DNA of 64,000 nucleotides from Aquanectria penicillioides. Taxonomy: Eukaryota > Ascomycota > Sordariomycetes > Hypocreales > Nectriaceae. The position numbers and the translations under genes are program-made. Positions 24,604 to 34,881 of the stretch are shown piece by piece. The notes below the pieces were generated by a model. The model was not told the DNA's origin and ran no database searches. It saw only the letters and a program-made list of their open reading frames with translations. Location of the stretch: NCBI GenBank assembly GCA_003415625.1, contig PYIU01000003.1, forward strand, positions 806,001 to 870,000, in the 5' to 3' direction. Numbering within the stretch: the first letter of the stretch is position 1; each line of letters opens with the position of its first letter.

Positions 24604-25216
24604 CAGAATTACGGGTGAACCAATTCACACCGCCGGAACACTGCAAGAGGGTATCATGTACGCTGCACTTCTTTCCATTGGGAGGGTGTAATCCGTGGGG
24701 TTTATTTGTATTGATGGTCGAGGCTATCTAGCGGTCCCATCACATGTGCCTTGTACCGTTGTAGGGTACTTCACTCACACCTGTGAAGACGTGCATTTAA
24801 CACACATCGGTGAGGTCCTTCGTATTGGTAGATGCATCTCCACCATCAAGCCATGGTGGTTTGCCATGCGCAGGGGTCTCATAGCAGCGCGTGGCTGGAG
24901 AGATGGAACTGTCACCCTTGATACGAACTATATCGGGGCTCCACGGTGCCCGTGAGGTGACACAGGACCGACGATGCACAGCCCACCATCTGTAGCCAAA
25001 GAAACACGGTTTCTTGTTTTGTCCTGGGTTGTGACACGGCCATCTACATCTGTATGTCAGATTGCACGGACCCAGCTACACATAAATCCACAGCCGTTGA
25101 GTGACTGTAGCTCATTGGCCGACAAATCTTGACTTGTGTCACGCGTAAAACCCACTATGCCACTAGCAAAAGTGTAAGGCACCTTACTACAGGTACTAAT
25201 GCAAATAGGCCATATA
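24604..25216. other. Gene-free stretch upstream of the C2H2 gene
   Basis: I see no gene on either strand. The part next to 24603 should hold the promoter of the C2H2 gene. The right end abuts a MITE-like inverted-repeat element. Confidence 0.5.
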
Positions 25217-25375
25217 TACCGTAAAAACTCAGCAAATTCGACCACCTTAGTTTCTTCAAGAAAGTGCAGAAAAAGTACACACAACCAATTATGTGACGAA
25301 GAACTTTCTTTTTATTGTAAAAAATGGAGATCCCGTCGACGCTAAGGTGGTCGAATTTGCTGAGTTTTTACGGTA
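25217..25375. mobile_element. MITE-like element with 32-bp terminal inverted repeats and TA target site
   Basis: Bases 25217-25250 and 25342-25375 are perfect inverted copies (34 bp each) around a 91-bp centre. Both ends begin or finish with TA, so the structure can be read as TA, a 32-bp inverted repeat starting CCGTAAAAACTCAGC, a short non-coding centre, the second repeat, and TA. TA target duplication is the mark of Tc1/mariner-type transposons, including fungal Fot1/pogo elements. The arms carry no mismatch and no RIP-like changes, which suggests a young insertion. No transposase is present, so it would have needed one in trans. Confidence 0.7.
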
Positions 25376-26394
25376 CTCGCGACAACTTGCCAATACAGAA
25401 CCCAGTTGTTAGCGACGAGGATGCTGCAAGCACAAGTCTGCGACTGAAAGCGTCAAAATATTTGCCGTTAGATACCACGATGTATCAAAATCCAGATGAC
25501 AATGGTTGGTATTCAAGTGCTAACTATGATATGGCCAACTGGTTTCTTTGCCCACGAGTAAAGAAGGGAGGGAATGAAACAAAGCCGAGCGACATCACGC
25601 TTGATGAGTTGCCCGATCGACGCAGATACCGCACGCTTTCATCTCGGTGGTCCATTCCACCTGCTGCGACCCTACATCTCTCGCTGAACTCGCCTCTTAT
25701 TAGTAGGGCACCGTGTTGTCCTCTTCTAAATCAAATTACCCAACAAGAAACAGCGGTTGCGTCATCCAGGAATTAGAGCCGGTGAGGTCTCACAGCAGGC
25801 TAAGGAAAGTGGGGCTGACCCCAAGCCACCGCCAGTTGGACGACACACTGCCCCCCAAAACCCATTTTGGTGCCAGAGAACCCTTTTTCTTTTTCTTTCT
25901 TTTTTTTTTTTTTTTTGTAAATTGAAAACTCGAGTCTACAAGTACTTACGTTGTTGCAACAATAGTAGCTGGATGTTTGATTTAAATTGAAACTGTGTTT
26001 AGCTTAAGATGGCGCATTCATCGTCGACATTTGGAACATGTGTTACCATTTTCCCCTCAATTTGTCTGATTTGAAAAGGCGGACTGCGTTTTTATTTTCC
26101 CTTGGTCACATTGCGTGTTTTGTGCTTGAAACTTTCCCTGTGTTGTCAGCTTCTCAGAACCACGCGTAGTAAGCCTTCAAATGGGCACATAGAACTTGAT
26201 TGTAAAAAAAATCCAGGGGATCAACTGGCTAATAACTCTACTCATTGCGATGTTATCTTTCCCAATATCGCCAAACCCTTGGCATCCTAACACATTCCAC
26301 ATCACCAGAACGACCTGACAGGTTTCTCGCTAGAAATACCTGTGCTTCGTCGCTCTGTAAACAAGAAATCTCACGCACTTAACATATGAGATTG

Positions 26395-26600
26395 GGAAAA
26401 TTGGCTTTAAATGTATAGTCTATAGCAAATATGTCATGCAGAATCATACAGTAAATGCATATATATTAAGGTCTATTAAAAGCCTTATTTTCTATAAAGG
26501 GAATATTGTCTTAATGCTCCCTTTTCTCTACTTTAAGCTTGCTTAATTGGGTTATGTATCCTATTGAGCTTACCTACAGTGGATCTAATGCTTAGGTTAA
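26395..26600. repeat. Short AT-rich relic, RIP-like
   Basis: The text, for example ATATATATTAAGGTCTATTA followed by AAAGCC and CTTTAAGCTTGC, has the same look as the large RIP block, inside otherwise balanced DNA. It is likely a small transposon fragment. No family could be assigned. Confidence 0.4.
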
Positions 26601-27182
26601 AAGATGGAGCTTTGAGCTGGCCGTGTGACAGCCATACGTAATGGATACGGCCCTTAATGATATTCTCGTTAGTCCTGTATCCCGCGACATGTTTCTATAC
26701 AACCGTCATGCAAAATAATCTCAGTTCGCCTGGTAAGTTTGAGCCCGGAAAGACGGCAGTCAAGTTGTCCGAGGAACATACTGTGGTCGGGATGGTCGAA
26801 CAGACAATCGCGGGCTCTTTCTGAAACGTCCCGGAGGCATCAACACGCTATTGCGAATAGGCAGCATTAATTATGTGAGGCTGATACACCCTTGTGCTAG
26901 CGCCGCGATGCCAAAAGGCCGTCAAAGTCCGTCTGATAATGTCCAGCGATTGGTTGCGTCATCGTCTGCACCGATGGTTGGCTGCGTGAAGTGTGGCGGT
27001 CGGAGTTTTGCAAAAACGCCGTCCCGGGCTCTCATCACTGTGGCTGCTAATCACAGGCGCCAACACAAACCGTCTGAAGCACCAGGAGTGAATCTTAACA
27101 TCCGAACCGGTCGGAAATCCAACAGACAGCCTCAGCTATGAAAATGACGACAAAAACAAGAATGCTCCCTCGCGTAGCCGAG

Positions 27183-27190
27183 TATATAAA
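27183..27190 (+). promoter_or_regulatory. TATA box of the MDR oxidoreductase gene
   Basis: TATATAAA lies about 165 bp before the ATG at 27350. The start codon follows an A-rich CCAAA context. Confidence 0.5.
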
Positions 27191-27349
27191 CACTGACTCC
27201 TCGCCAAGACTCTGTAGTGAATCCCATCAGACTCAACCCAGCATCAGCATTCACACAATCCACTACACAATCACAGCTCAAGCACCATCCAGCATTCCAT
27301 CACTTCTTCACTTTATTACGCACAACTCCACGACCACAAATTATCCAAA

Positions 27350-28330
27350 ATGAACATGCTCATGGCTCAAGTTTCCAAATGGGGCTCTGCTCCAAAGGCA
27401 GTGCGAGTTCTTGCGCCGGCCAAACCCGTTGACGATTCCCTCGTCCAAATCCGAGTGCTTGCAGCAGGCCTTCATCAAGTAGCCCGTTCTCGCGCCGAGG
27501 GAAAACATTACACATCTGGTTCGCTGCCTCACACACCCGGTGTTGATGGCGCCGGAATTGACACTGCGACGGGGAAACTGGTTTACTTTGCCACGCTGAG
27601 CAACAAAGCTGGCGGCGGCAGCTTCGCCGAGTTTGTCAATGTGCCTAGAAGTGATATGACAGAGCTCCCAGAGGGCGTTGACCCGATCCAAGCGGCAGGG
27701 CTTATAAACCCGGTAATGAGCGGCTGGATGGCGCTCCGCAAAAGAGTCGAGTTTTTGAGAGACGGGCCCGCCACGAAGCCTTGGTCTTGTTTTATTCTAG
27801 GTGCCACAAGCATGAGCGGCCAGATGGCCATCAAAGTCGCCCGCATCCTGGGCGCAACGCGCATCGTCGGTGCTGCAAGAAATGCAGACAACCTCAGCAA
27901 ACTCGGCCTCGATGAAACTATCGTCCTTCAAGACCCCCCCGAGTCCAGCGACTTTAGCTGCGCGGCTGACGTAGATGTTGTTCTTGACTACCTCTACGGG
28001 CCGTATTTCACAGCTTTCTTTACCTCTCGATCGACCCTCAAGGCCACGAACCCACTGACGTGGGTGTGCATTGGATCCGTTGCGGGTAATTTCGGTACCG
28101 TCGCGTCGGCGGCCCTCCGAAAGCGGGACGTCACCATCCGGGGCTCCGGTCCGGGAGCCTGGAGCCTCAAGGAGCTCACCCCGGAGTTCCCCGAAATGCT
28201 CAAGGTTCTCCAGGGAGTTGAAGAGAAAGAAATTCAGAAGGTTAAATTGGAAGACGTTGAAAGCGCCTGGGGAATTCAGGACGGGGCCAGGATGGTTATT
28301 GTGATGGGCGACACGTCTACCGTTGCCTAG
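27350..28330 (+). CDS. Zinc-less MDR quinone oxidoreductase/alcohol dehydrogenase-like protein
   Basis: The protein is a 326-residue, single-exon medium-chain dehydrogenase/reductase. The N-terminal GroES-like part contains HTPGVDGAG. The NAD(P)-binding Rossmann part starts near residue 147 with CFILGATSMSGQMAIKVARI, a variant of the GxGxxG/A nucleotide loop, followed by GAARN. The catalytic and structural zinc ligands of true alcohol dehydrogenases are not seen, so it belongs with the quinone-reductase-like branch. The expected activity is NADPH-dependent reduction of a carbonyl or quinone in the cytosol; the substrate is unknown. It stands at the left edge of the putative sugar-acid cluster. 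It lacks the CGGGAAAT motif of the other members, so membership is uncertain. Confidence 0.85.
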   Translation: MNMLMAQVSKWGSAPKAVRVLAPAKPVDDSLVQIRVLAAGLHQVARSRAEGKHYTSGSLPHTPGVDGAGIDTATGKLVYFATLSNKAGGGSFAEFVNVPRSDMTELPEGVDPIQAAGLINPVMSGWMALRKRVEFLRDGPATKPWSCFILGATSMSGQMAIKVARILGATRIVGAARNADNLSKLGLDETIVLQDPPESSDFSCAADVDVVLDYLYGPYFTAFFTSRSTLKATNPLTWVCIGSVAGNFGTVASAALRKRDVTIRGSGPGAWSLKELTPEFPEMLKVLQGVEEKEIQKVKLEDVESAWGIQDGARMVIVMGDTSTVA

Positions 28331-29791
28331 GGCCGCATGCGTGGAGTGATGGGGTCGATATTGACACATGGAGAATCAGATTACATTTTGCTGCGTATAG
28401 ACTAGAACAAGATCAAATTCTCATTTTGTCAGTTTTTCAATTTCATTTACTTTGGCTACTACAATCAAGTTCTCCTTCTTCTTCGAACAGACTATTTGGA
28501 TACGATCTACCTAGCGCTCCTGGAGTCCAGTCTGCTAGGCCCATTCGAGTCCCACTTCCCACCCATAGTGGATTCAATCGTGCATTGATGGACGGAAGAA
28601 GAAAAGAGATACATGCAACTTCATAACCCAAAAGGACTAACCCATTACCTCGAGCTTGGAAAGGCTTCGTTGGTGTAACTCCCGGGGGGGCTTTCTTTTG
28701 CGGTACTCTCAGTGTTGACATGCTGATACTTGCAGCAAGGCGACATCTTATTATTTTCGCAGATCTGGAAAGATTTCAAAACATCGAGGAACATCATACA
28801 AGGGCAAACATTCATGAAAAAAAAAATCAGTATTGACTTGCACTATAGTCTCCTCTTTCATTGGCTTGTGGTACTTGCAAACCGCTCCAGCTTGGTGGCT
28901 ATTTGGCCTTGGCTGTGACCCTTGACCACTCCAATCAGGTGAGTCCAGACCTTAGCCCGAGTCATGCGCATTAGCTGGGTTTTAAATTCACGCGCTGATG
29001 GCCTCTTTCCCATTCTCAGCTTGCCTAGCCTTTTTGGGGGGCGTCATGTTTGATACTTTCTTTCTTTCTTGACGCTGAAAGCATTGACAAGTGAGACACT
29101 TGAGGAGACGGAATAGAGGGCCGAATGGAGGCATCAGGCAAGCTAGATATGGATATGAGTTGAACCTTTGAGGTGTGTAGAAATCTTGGTTCTGACTGTA
29201 GTTGTGTAAGCCAAGCTGAGACCCGGCGTCGTGTCGTGGGCAGTTGAATATATAGCTGCAACTGAGTATCGATATCTGTTCGGTGCGAACTTCATCATTC
29301 ACAGGAGGCAGCAAAGCTATTGTGTGTTCAAGAAATCCCATTCGAACAAAGGAACGAAAAAAAATGTTTCTCTGTCAACGTTTCCAAATGGTACTGCTTG
29401 TTCATGTTTGCGTGAGTGCAGTTGAATCGTAGTGAATGGCCTGCGGTTTGTATGTGGTGTAGAGCAATGCGAATGGCAGTTGTTGATTCGGACCAAAATG
29501 AGCCGTCACAAAGCGTTCACTGGGTAATTCGCCGGTATCAATCACTAAATTGCTCCAACAAACGCTTAACACAGACGTTAGACGAATAATGCATTATTCA
29601 TCCACGTGTGTGATAGTCTTGATAATTTCCCTTCGCCCATTGCTTGGCAAATGTAGGCAAACCACAACGCCTAAGATTGCGGAAGCCGGGGCCGAACTCC
29701 TAAAGCCTACCTACCTCCTGTGGAGTATTTATAGGATTCAAATAAAACACTATTACCCGCCAAAGCAAGCCCAAAGCCGCCGCAAATGACA

Positions 29792-29802
29792 TCGGGAAAT
29801 GC
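29792..29802 (+). promoter_or_regulatory. Cluster motif copy 1, TCGGGAAATGC
   Basis: An 11-bp sequence that recurs exactly at 29856 and 34210, with a shorter version (CGGGAAAT) at 37071. All four lie upstream of genes of the putative sugar-acid cluster. CGG is the usual half-site of Zn2Cys6 regulators, two of which are encoded here. Binding is inference. Confidence 0.45.
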
Positions 29803-29855
29803 ACCCCCGAGACGTGGAGCCCCATCTCAGCTCCTCGGATGATGCTACCGGCTTT

Positions 29856-29866
29856 TCGGGAAATGC
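29856..29866 (+). promoter_or_regulatory. Cluster motif copy 2, TCGGGAAATGC
   Basis: An exact second copy, 64 bp from the first, in the same orientation and upstream of the acid-sugar kinase gene. Confidence 0.45.
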
Positions 29867-30157
29867 CCGTTAGCTTGGGCGGAAGCCATGGCGGAGCTCC
29901 ACCTCCAGTCCTCTCTTCACCAACAAGTGTCTAAATATTCCATGCTGCTCCTCTTCAGTCGGGAAGGGGCAAATGTAACGCGAGGAATTAGCTTTGATTC
30001 TCCTCCTTTTTGTTATTTCACGGGCTTCTTCCATTTACCCCGCAGATTGGCCTCCCCGCAAACGAGCCATTTACAGCAATAAGAACAGGCGTCTATTCAT
30101 AACCGCCATTGCAGTGAACATCTCGTTCGAACAATTCATTCAGAACACACAAAAAAT

Positions 30158-31615
30158 ATGTCTTCAGAAAAGGTCCTGGGCAGGGATTCAACCCTCGATT
30201 CCCTGCCTCCCGCTCCTGGAAAGGAGCTGCGAGGCCAAGTCAAGGCCGAGCTCCAGAGCCCCTCGTCCAAAGCACCAATCCTCGTTATTCTTGATGATGA
30301 CCCCACCGGCACACAAACATGTCACGACGTCAACATCTTGACTGTTTGGGGTGTTCCTCGATTGGTCTCTGAGTTTAGGCAGACCAAGAATGGAGGCGGA
30401 TTTTTTATTCTCACCAACTCTCGGGCGATGCACCCGCAGCAAGCCCGTGATCTTATGATTGAGATCTGCACCAACCTGCAGGTAGCCTCCAGGGAAACTG
30501 GCTCAGCTTTCGAAGTCGTCCTGCGCAGCGATTCAACCTTGAGAGGACATTTCCCACTCGAATTAGAGGCTGTTGAACATGTTTTGGGAGCCGCAGATGC
30601 CTGGGTCCTCTGTCCATTCTTCTTGCAAGGCGGCAGATACACCATTGGCGATGTTCACTACGTCCAAGAGGGTGACAAGTTGTTGCCAGCTGCTCAGACC
30701 CCATTCGCTAAAGACGCCACTTTCGGCTACAAGAGCTCAAATCTAAGGGACTACGTGGTGGAGAAAACGAAAGGTTCAGTAACCAAGGACAGAATCACGT
30801 CGGTCAGCCTAGAGACAATCCGAGTTGGAGGCGTGGAAGGGGTTTTGAAGCAGCTGTTGGAGGAAGTCAATGGGACTCGCCCAGTTATCGTCATTAACGC
30901 TGCCGCTGATGAGGACATGGATGTAGTCGTCGCTGCACTCGTGAAAGCTTCAGAGTCTGGGAAACGATTCCTCTTCAGGACGGGCGCCGCGTTTGTGTCC
31001 GCCCGATTGGCTATCCCGTCTATTCCCCCAATCTCGTCTAGCGAGTTGGGCCTCTCTGGAGAGGTCGGCGGGCTCATAATTGCCGGTTCTTACGTCCCAA
31101 AGACAACAGCACAGCTCGAATCGTTGCGAACTCGATCAGGCGAGAAGCTCACCAGCGTCGTGCTAGATGTGCGAAAACTGCTTCAGTCCCCCGAGGTTGC
31201 CGAAGCCGAAGTAGCCAATGCTCTTGCGACCGCTGAAAAGGAGATCAAGCGAGGCCAGGACGTTCTCGTCATGACAAGCCGAGAACTGATTGTGGGTGAC
31301 GACGAGGCCAAGAGTCTGGATATTGGCTCCACTGTTGCCCGAGTCTTGGTCTCGTTCCTCCAGAAACTTGAGCAAAAGCCTCGCTACGTCATTGCCAAGG
31401 GTGGAATCACTTCGTCTGATATGGCGACTAAGGGCCTAAGAATGAAGCGTGCGTTGATTGTCGGCCAAGCAGCACCAGGTGTCCCGCTCTGGCGATGCGA
31501 TGAGCCAGAATCGAAGTGGTCCGGGTTGCCATACGTCGTGTTCCCAGGAAATGTCGGAACGAATGATACCTTGTACGAGGTGGTCCGGGGCTGGTCTGTT
31601 GAAAAGAATGTTTAA
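30158..31615 (+). CDS. Four-carbon acid sugar kinase family protein (DUF1537/YgbK type)
   Basis: The single-exon, 485-residue protein is about full length for the family. The N-terminal substrate domain starts with ILVILDDDPTGTQ (residues 41-53) and contains LRSDSTLRGHFPLE (about 121). The C-terminal nucleotide-binding domain contains IAKGGITSSD (about 410), typical of the family, and ends with FPGNVGTNDTLYEVV. Bacterial members phosphorylate tetronates, 3-oxo-tetronates and related acids with ATP before aldol cleavage or decarboxylation. The neighbours are a transporter, an NAD(P)-dependent oxidoreductase and regulators, which fits a catabolic step in the cytosol. It is convergent with the Zn2Cys6 gene. 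Two copies of the shared motif lie upstream. The precise substrate cannot be read from sequence. Confidence 0.9.
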   Translation: MSSEKVLGRDSTLDSLPPAPGKELRGQVKAELQSPSSKAPILVILDDDPTGTQTCHDVNILTVWGVPRLVSEFRQTKNGGGFFILTNSRAMHPQQARDLMIEICTNLQVASRETGSAFEVVLRSDSTLRGHFPLELEAVEHVLGAADAWVLCPFFLQGGRYTIGDVHYVQEGDKLLPAAQTPFAKDATFGYKSSNLRDYVVEKTKGSVTKDRITSVSLETIRVGGVEGVLKQLLEEVNGTRPVIVINAAADEDMDVVVAALVKASESGKRFLFRTGAAFVSARLAIPSIPPISSSELGLSGEVGGLIIAGSYVPKTTAQLESLRTRSGEKLTSVVLDVRKLLQSPEVAEAEVANALATAEKEIKRGQDVLVMTSRELIVGDDEAKSLDIGSTVARVLVSFLQKLEQKPRYVIAKGGITSSDMATKGLRMKRALIVGQAAPGVPLWRCDEPESKWSGLPYVVFPGNVGTNDTLYEVVRGWSVEKNV

Positions 31616-31761
31616 TGATTATTTCAAGATATAACAATAAAACCATCTGAAATACGAATATAGAAGGCGACAATATTTTCATTCTTGGATTTATGCACCA
31701 CTCTCTCACTTAAGAATCCAGCGAATGATGCAGAAATATTATGACCAATTAGTTTCATTTG

Positions 31762-34154
31762 CTATGAAAAATGGCTTGTTAAGAAGCTATATACATCACT
31801 CGATGATTCCGCCCCAAAAGCCTCGTAAAGCAGGTTGTCATTCATAAAATTTGATCCATCTCCGAAGAAATCGTGTTCTGCTGGTGCCGGTTGGGGATAA
31901 GCATCCCATCCTGCCGCAGGGAGCGGAACCGGTGGAGGCGCAAAGCCGACTCCTGGCGCAGCGGCCACTTCATTGGCAGCCTTTTGATACCCTACATGGT
32001 CAACCTGGGGGGGATTTATTGATCGACCTTGATCATCGCCATCAGCTTCCGCAGTCATCGTGGCTAGCATCTTCTCAAGGCCGTTGGCAATGTGGTGCAG
32101 CACGTGGCGGTCCGATGTTACCGAACTCTTGAGAAGAATAATCATCTTCTCTAGTAAATGGGCCACGTTCAGATAACTGTGTTCAATGTTGAATCCCATG
32201 ATACGGTTCCATTTTGTTGCAACTTTCATGAGAAAAACCGAGGCGAAGGCAATCATCGTGTGCACATAGAGTGGCGTGCCAACCAGGGCTCGGCGCATAT
32301 CTTCCTCTTCAAGCACAAAAGAAAGAATGCTCGCGGCAGCCGAAATAGCCATATTTGTAAATTCTTTCCTCTCGGTTGATAGTCTTCCCGAATTGAGACT
32401 CACCCCTCTCACCGCAAGGATGTTCAGCTGGAGCTTGGCGAAGTAGCTGTACAAAATGATTCCTTTGGGCGGGAATGTGCCAATACAGCTATTGCTCTGC
32501 TGTCTCGCGTACCAGCGCATCCTCCATTGCTCTATCTCAAGGTTGAAATTTCTCAGGTCCACAAAGTCTTCCTCCTCCAACACGTCCCCTGAGGAATCAT
32601 TGGATGTACCAGTAGTTCCGTATCGGATTGTATTGGGATCTGGGAGACGTCGGACAGCAAATCTTTCGTACACTCGAGTGAGGATCTGCATGAGGGCAAC
32701 CTGAGAGAGGATTCTGGCATCTATGGGCCCTGCAAAAGGCGACGCGAGGAACAGCTCGTGCTCTCTGATTTGGGTTGATTCGGCTATCATCGGCGGACGG
32801 CCATAGGCAATACTGAAGTGGTGATCACATACGTAGAGCATGTACCACAGGCGCGCCCTTAGAAAATGCTCTCTGTCGCCCTCAAGTGCCCTTGCAAAAG
32901 ATTGGTGAATGTTCAGCTCGGTTGCTATGCGGATCGCGTGGCCGGACAACTTCCAAGAAACCTCGGAGAGCCAAAACGCTGCAATACAGAGGCCCCGCAC
33001 GTCGTCGATGTTGTGATATCGTGAGAACATGGATGATGAGATCAAGGCCAAAAACTCCTTGTAGCACTTGTCAAACGTTTCTGCACTGGTGGGAATGTGC
33101 AGGGCAGTGACTGCTAGGATTGTTGCAGTGAGCAATTCGGAAGACTTTCTGACTGAATGGAACGAGTTGTGGGTCTGCTCTAAACCAACCCAAAGGTAAT
33201 GATTCAGGGACATGTGAAAACTCGGATTATCGATGTTAGTTTGCTCGTCAGTTCTTGGAGTCGAGTGGCTCACGTTTTGTATAGCTCCTCGGCTTCGTGT
33301 TCCGAAATAACGCCTCTCGAGATGAAATCGTTCAATTCTCCTTGGCTCCCGGGGAGTGTGCGGGCAGTCTTGGCTCGATTGCTTCTAATATTCCGTAATC
33401 TCGTCACTTCGTACAAGCTGTTCATGGGCTCTTCGACGGTCACTGCGCCATTGCCTTGGTCACTGATGTGTGCAGGCTCAAGGGAATTCTCCCGAGTCAT
33501 TGCCATCTGCGTGTTATCTTCCCTCGAGGACAGACCAGCAGGGCTTGTTGTGCTCCCCGGCGTAGCTGTAGGCATGTTCTGCACTGTGAGGCAGTTGGTT
33601 ACCGGGACCAGTGCTGTGCGTCTCTCGGCCAGGACAGTATCCAGGCTCCGACGCATCAACTCGATTTCATGCCTCATGTTATCAATCTTTTGTCTACGAA
33701 CATCACGTTAACCTTTCACCCACTTCATTCCTATGACTCAATATACTCACTCGTATCTTTCTATCGAAACCGAGTGCATGTCGTCTCCATTTCCCATTCC
33801 AGGGTTTGATGGTTTGAAGACACACTCGACCTTGCGTCTAAGACAGTGGCGGCACTTTCGGTCGCCCGGAAAGACCTCACATCTCATCTTCAGCTTCCGA
33901 CATTCATGGCCTACATTTCCGTCAATGTTCTGTTTTTGTGTTTGTTTTACCCCTGAATTTCCGATTCATCGCAACTTACAGGCTTTCGACTTCCTCCCTG
34001 GCCCCCCTGAACCGGCCGTCCCCTCGACGACCTTGCCTGGCCGCAGCCCCTTGATCTTCACATTGCTCTCGGAGCGAACCGCCTGGTTTGGTGACGGAGA
34101 TGGCGCTGGTTTCTCTGGTTCTTCGTCGCTCCGCGATGCGTCCTTGGAATCCAT
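31762..34154 (-). CDS. Zn2Cys6 fungal transcription factor
   Basis: I infer four exons: 34154-33980, 33910-33751, 33693-33274 and 33220-31762, with introns of 69, 57 and 53 nt (donors GTAAGT, GTGAGT, GTGAGC; a CTAAC branch point in the last). The product is 737 residues. The first zinc Cys codon is split by intron 1, giving KACHECRKLKMRCEV and then CRHCLRRKVEC, a complete C-x2-C-x6-C...C-x2-C-x6-C cluster. A short coiled coil (QKIDNMRHEIELMRRSL) follows. The middle homology region contains LNDFISRGVISEHEAEELYK and LNHYLWVGLE. Two upstream in-frame ATGs (34160, 34190) are possible; 34154 has the best context (AACATGG). It is probably the pathway regulator, with a motif copy 56 bp upstream. Confidence 0.88.
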
Positions 34155-34881
34155 GTTCATGCAACCAACGTTGAAAGTAGATTTGCGCATTCAATCTGGC
34201 ACCGGTGAATCGGGAAATGCCCTGCTTTTGTGTCGACCCCGGCAACAAAATGTGGAGAGTGGGGAAGAGGCGGAGAAAGCGGGGGAGTCAGACGGCGCTA
34301 TCGCAGTTTGGCTTAGACGGAGTCTGGGCAAAGTCTCCGCACTCACATTGGGACAAGGACCGCGTGTTCATCAGTGAAATCCTGCCGATATCGCCACTCA
34401 ATTCCCGAGAGGAATTCCTAGCTGTCATAAATTTGTGCTCGGGGGTAGCATGGGGACAAAATTTCTTTCCCCTCATCATGAAGTTCAGGTGGATAGTGCC
34501 AAGGATGTCGTCCATTTGGAGCTGCCAGCTGACCAGAAAACAAGGCCAAGGTTGGGGGAGTGTGTCAAGAGTCAGACCAGCCTATCAGGTTTCAATTGTC
34601 ATGACTCAGGGCTACAAACATATTTCTGTTCTAATGAAAGACTACTTCAGCTGATGGCCTGTCCTTTGATGTCCTTTTTGGTCAATGCCGGCGGGCAACC
34701 AAGTGTCTTGGGGCAATGCCCCCGGCAACGAACAGGCATGCAAGACTCAGGGGTCGTCCATTGAGGTTCTCAAGGTTGGGGGTAACAGATGGTATCAAGT
34801 AATCTTGCAGGTTTATTTTTGCTAGCTATCCAATCACTTCCCCATCGGTCATAATTCTCCCAGGAGCTATGTAGATCAAAT
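34155..34881. other. Region between the regulator and the transporter gene
   Basis: This holds the promoter and 5' leader of the Zn2Cys6 gene and the 3' end of the MFS gene. It contains one exact copy of the cluster motif at 34210-34220. No other gene was seen. Confidence 0.5.
34210..34220 (+). promoter_or_regulatory. Cluster motif copy 3, TCGGGAAATGC
   Basis: An exact match to the two copies upstream of the kinase gene. It lies 20-56 bp upstream of the possible start codons of the minus-strand Zn2Cys6 gene, which would fit autoregulation. Confidence 0.4.

Larger units (their letters stand above)
25376..27349. other. Gene-free stretch with an AT-rich relic
   Basis: No convincing gene was found. 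There is a pyrimidine-rich microsatellite near 25,885-25,917. Bases 26395-26600 resemble the RIP block. The last 170 bp contain the promoter of the MDR oxidoreductase gene. A 150-codon open frame at 25324-25776 starts inside the MITE-like element and is not supported. Confidence 0.5.
28331..30157. other. 1.8-kb gene-free stretch upstream of the kinase gene
   Basis: No gene or RNA was recognised. The right part carries two copies of TCGGGAAATGC at 29792 and 29856, about 300-365 bp before the kinase start codon. A TATTTATA sequence lies near 29,725. Confidence 0.5.

Noticed and set aside
25324..25776. 150-codon open frame as a gene
   Set aside because: It begins inside the MITE-like element and translates through its right terminal repeat. 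It has no recognisable domain, and no promoter or intron signals were seen.
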